A stretch of DNA of 64,000 bases from positions 124,001 through 188,000 of the forward strand of contig CAVSGF010000001.1 in NCBI GenBank assembly GCA_963727415.1, read 5' to 3'. This document shows positions 62,342-64,000 of the stretch, in pieces (the stretch's first letter is position 1; each line of letters starts with the position of its first letter). Position numbers and translations under genes: made by a program. The notes below the pieces were generated by a model. It did no database searches and was not told the DNA's origin. It saw only the letters and a program-made list of their open reading frames with translations. The DNA comes from DASQPR01 sp963727415. GTDB lineage: Bacteria > Actinomycetota > Actinomycetes > Mycobacteriales > Micromonosporaceae.

Positions 62342-62620
62342 ATGAAAAGGGTCCGCATCACCATTGTGGGTCTCTTCGCCCTGGGCCTGCTGGCCATTCC
62401 AGCAGCAGCATCGGCGTCAACCATCCCATCGAACTTCCCCGGAAACACCGGTACGAGCTGTAACGCCTGGCACGGTGCGCCAGGCGGCTTCGGCCCCGAC
62501 TCGCCTTACGAAACAGTATCCGGCGCGCAGGGCGGCATCGGCGGCAGCACCTTCGGTCAAGACCAGGGCGTGATCACCGGCCAAGCCAACTCCGGCTATG
62601 CCGCTTCCTGCAACGGCTGA
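62342..62620 (+). CDS. small secreted protein
   Basis: This 92-aa protein has a clear signal peptide (MKRVRITIVGLFALGLLAIP, cut after ASA near residue 26) and a mature part of about 66 residues. The mature part is rich in Gly, Ser and Asn with two Cys (TGTSCNAWHG and YAASCNG) that may pair. The ribosome site GAGGAGGT is excellent. No family is recognised; it could be an extracellular or spore-surface peptide. Confidence 0.7.
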   Translation: MKRVRITIVGLFALGLLAIPAAASASTIPSNFPGNTGTSCNAWHGAPGGFGPDSPYETVSGAQGGIGGSTFGQDQGVITGQANSGYAASCNG

Positions 62621-63096
62621 TGACTAGGTCGCAAGGCAGACGCGAATCTGGCACGCCGTAGGTTGCCGGGCATTCCCAGACGCTATCTCGATTCGTGATC
62701 GCGGGATCCAGTGAGAGCTTGATGCGCCTGCCTCGCCTCGAAGACGTTTGTCAGGGTGGCTTGCGAGACCGCCATTGAGTCGGCTCGTAAGCCACCCAAC
62801 TCAGTCGCGGGCTCACATCACCTGATGAAATGGAGATCGGCCCGACTCCGTTAGACAATGCGCGCTGTCGGGATCGGTCGTAAGCCACTCTCGCTGGCGT
62901 CAGGCGGTATTAGGCCGACGGGTGCAGCGAAAACGCACTGCCATGCCGAATAGCGGATGCTTCACGGGCACGTCGCTGGTCAATCGGGACGATGGTCGAA
63001 CCTGGCAGGCCGACGGCTTCACGGTGGACACCACCGTTACGGTGATCGTGACCAGGGGGCCAGATCGACGATCAAAATCGCCAGGAGCCTGATCCA
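62621..63096. other. 476-bp interval without a supported gene
   Basis: No convincing frame. TCGTAAGCCAC-like words occur twice (62784 and 62877 regions), and GCAGCGAAAACGCA near 62925 echoes the 39-bp repeat. Confidence 0.4.
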
Positions 63097-63300
63097 GTGA
63101 CGACAACAGCCTTCAACGATCACGGGCGGTTCCAATGGGCGGGCCGAGCGACGGCATACCAGGACAGTTTGGCCGCCCTGTGCGCCCATCCTGCCGGGTT
63201 CCTACTCGACGCCGCCGAGGTCAGCGCCGGCACCCGACTACTCGACGTCGGCACGGGTACCGGCACCGTGGCCGCTCTGGCGTGCTCGCGGGCCGCACAC
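63097..63300 (+). pseudogene. N-terminal fragment of a SAM-dependent methyltransferase
   Basis: From GTG 63097 the frame reads DHGRFQWAGRATAYQDSLA and then TRLLDVGTGTGTVAALACS, the SAM-binding motif I of class I methyltransferases. After about 65 residues the similarity pattern ends, and none of the later motifs (the acidic residue after motif I, motif II) can be found in any frame to 63594. It is therefore a truncated gene fragment. Confidence 0.6.
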
Positions 63301-63594
63301 GAACGGCCGCTGGCCGACGCGGTGCCTGTAGCTCCCGGCAGACGCATAGGTCCGCAAGATGGTGAAGGCAGCCGACCTGGCCGTGATCGTGAGATGGACC
63401 GGCTGTCGTCTCGCTGGGCGATCAATAGTCGCCGGATCCCGTCAGGCACCGAAACTGGGCGCGGGGCGCGCCCGATCCAGCCAGTGCCCCGCGTCCCTCG
63501 TACAGGTCGATGCGCAGAACCAGGTCACAACCGCGGCCAAGGCAAGGCGCGCTCTAGCGTGGCGGCTTGCCCGAGATCAGTCCTCGTCGAGACG
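63301..63594. other. interval after the methyltransferase fragment
   Basis: No supported gene. It may hold the decayed remainder of the methyltransferase. Confidence 0.35.
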
Positions 63595-63969
63595 TCACCG
63601 ATGCCGATCAGCCTCACGGAGCATCGCGTCATGTTTGGGGTCGGGCAGGAGTTCCCGGACCTCTTGTGCACAGCGACACGCGCCGGCAACCTTGGCAGCC
63701 CAGGCGAGCGCCTCCTCGCGTGAGGGTACGTCGACGACACAGAACCCGCCGATGACCTCCTTGGTCTCGGGGTACGGGCCGTCGGTGACCATCCCGTCGG
63801 TGGCCACAATGCTTGCCTTCTGACTTGCCAGCCCGCCGCCGAACACCCACACACCGGCGTTCACGGCCTCCTGGGCCACCTCGTGCGCCGCCCTGTCCAC
63901 GTCGGGAAAGTCCTCATCGGGGATATGGGCCATCGCGCCGTCATCGAACGAGATCAGGTATCGCGTCAT
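63595..63969 (-). CDS. YCII-related (DGPF domain) protein
   Basis: This 124-aa protein begins MTRYLISFDDGAMAHIPDED and contains DGMVTDGPYPETKEVIGGF, the hallmark of the YCII/DGPF family, followed by VPSREEALAWAAKVAGACR. These proteins adopt a ferredoxin-like dimer fold; members often accompany ECF sigma factors, which may lie beyond the window end. No catalytic role is proven for this subgroup. Confidence 0.88.
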   Translation of the reverse strand: MTRYLISFDDGAMAHIPDEDFPDVDRAAHEVAQEAVNAGVWVFGGGLASQKASIVATDGMVTDGPYPETKEVIGGFCVVDVPSREEALAWAAKVAGACRCAQEVRELLPDPKHDAMLREADRHR

Positions 63970-64000
63970 CTCATGACTCCCGTGTCCGGGGCGGCCACCT

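Noticed and set aside
62059..62463. 134-codon frame overlapping the secreted peptide gene
   Set aside because: No ribosome site, poor composition, and it overlaps a gene with a signal peptide and strong ribosome site.

Overview
The window is GC-rich, densely coded DNA from an actinobacterium. Support comes from frequent GTG starts, overlapping GTGA/ATGA gene junctions, a WhiB4-type regulator, the acid-resistance protease MarP, a PonA2-type PASTA penicillin-binding protein, paired ArsA/GET3 ATPases, and type VII secretion genes eccC/eccD. Remembered gene orders fit Mycobacteriales and Micromonosporales alike. The mix of a chromosomal T4SS-like cluster, GH18 chitinases and eccCD makes a Micromonosporales-like filamentous organism my best guess, but the species cannot be fixed from the sequence.

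Layout. 1-6.3 kb: a type IV secretion/conjugation-like operon (VirB4-like ATPase carrying a one-base frameshift, TrbL/VirB6-like membrane protein, VirB8-like protein, lysozyme-M23 wall hydrolase, unknown). 6.4-10.8 kb: an FtsK-type ATPase, a coiled-coil membrane protein and a two-domain WXG/EspC-like putative substrate, possibly an unusual T7SS-like module. 10.9-25.9 kb: the conserved block folE-ftsH-hpt-tilS-zinc protease-dacB-ppa, broken between hpt and tilS by about 5.6 kb holding two GH18 chitinases (one frameshifted), a gamma-glutamyltransferase and a pair of 91-bp inverted repeats. 25.9-31.0 kb: a divergent eccD/eccC pair without other T7SS core genes. 31.0-35.8 kb: marP-nudix-tlpA-nth, cbiZ and crp. 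35.9-41.9 kb: a lipoprotein, then a TetR-controlled acyl-CoA carboxylase/acyl-CoA dehydrogenase module for branched-chain acyl-CoA breakdown. 41.9-48.0 kb: a leftward operon of a DUF4177-like protein, RidA, an MBL hydrolase, a large adenylate cyclase-AAA-TPR protein and a Ser/Thr kinase. 48.2-55.1 kb: arsA1-arsA2, whiB4, ponA2, yqeY and a metallophosphoesterase. 55.2 kb: tRNA-Pro(CGG) with promoter and terminator. 55.4-64 kb: a sparse accessory zone with small membrane or secreted proteins, repeats, gene fragments, a PH-like protein, a LigD-type PE-Pol protein lacking ligase, and a YCII protein.

How the genes work together. The marP-crp and RidA-to-metallophosphoesterase segments match the Mycobacterium tuberculosis order Rv3671c-Rv3683 as I remember it, but here a 10-kb catabolic and signalling block separates crp from the MBL/RidA genes. 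That block includes a predicted adenylate cyclase, so a cAMP source lies near the cAMP-receptor protein gene. Secretion machinery appears three times (T4SS-like, FtsK/WXG, EccC/EccD). Several of those genes, and the TetR gene, have a -10-like hexamer 6-7 bases before the start codon, suggesting leaderless transcripts.

The best candidates for undescribed biology are the FtsK/coiled-coil/WXG cluster beside the T4SS-like operon, the orphan eccCD pair, and the 91-bp mobile-looking repeat between the chitinases.
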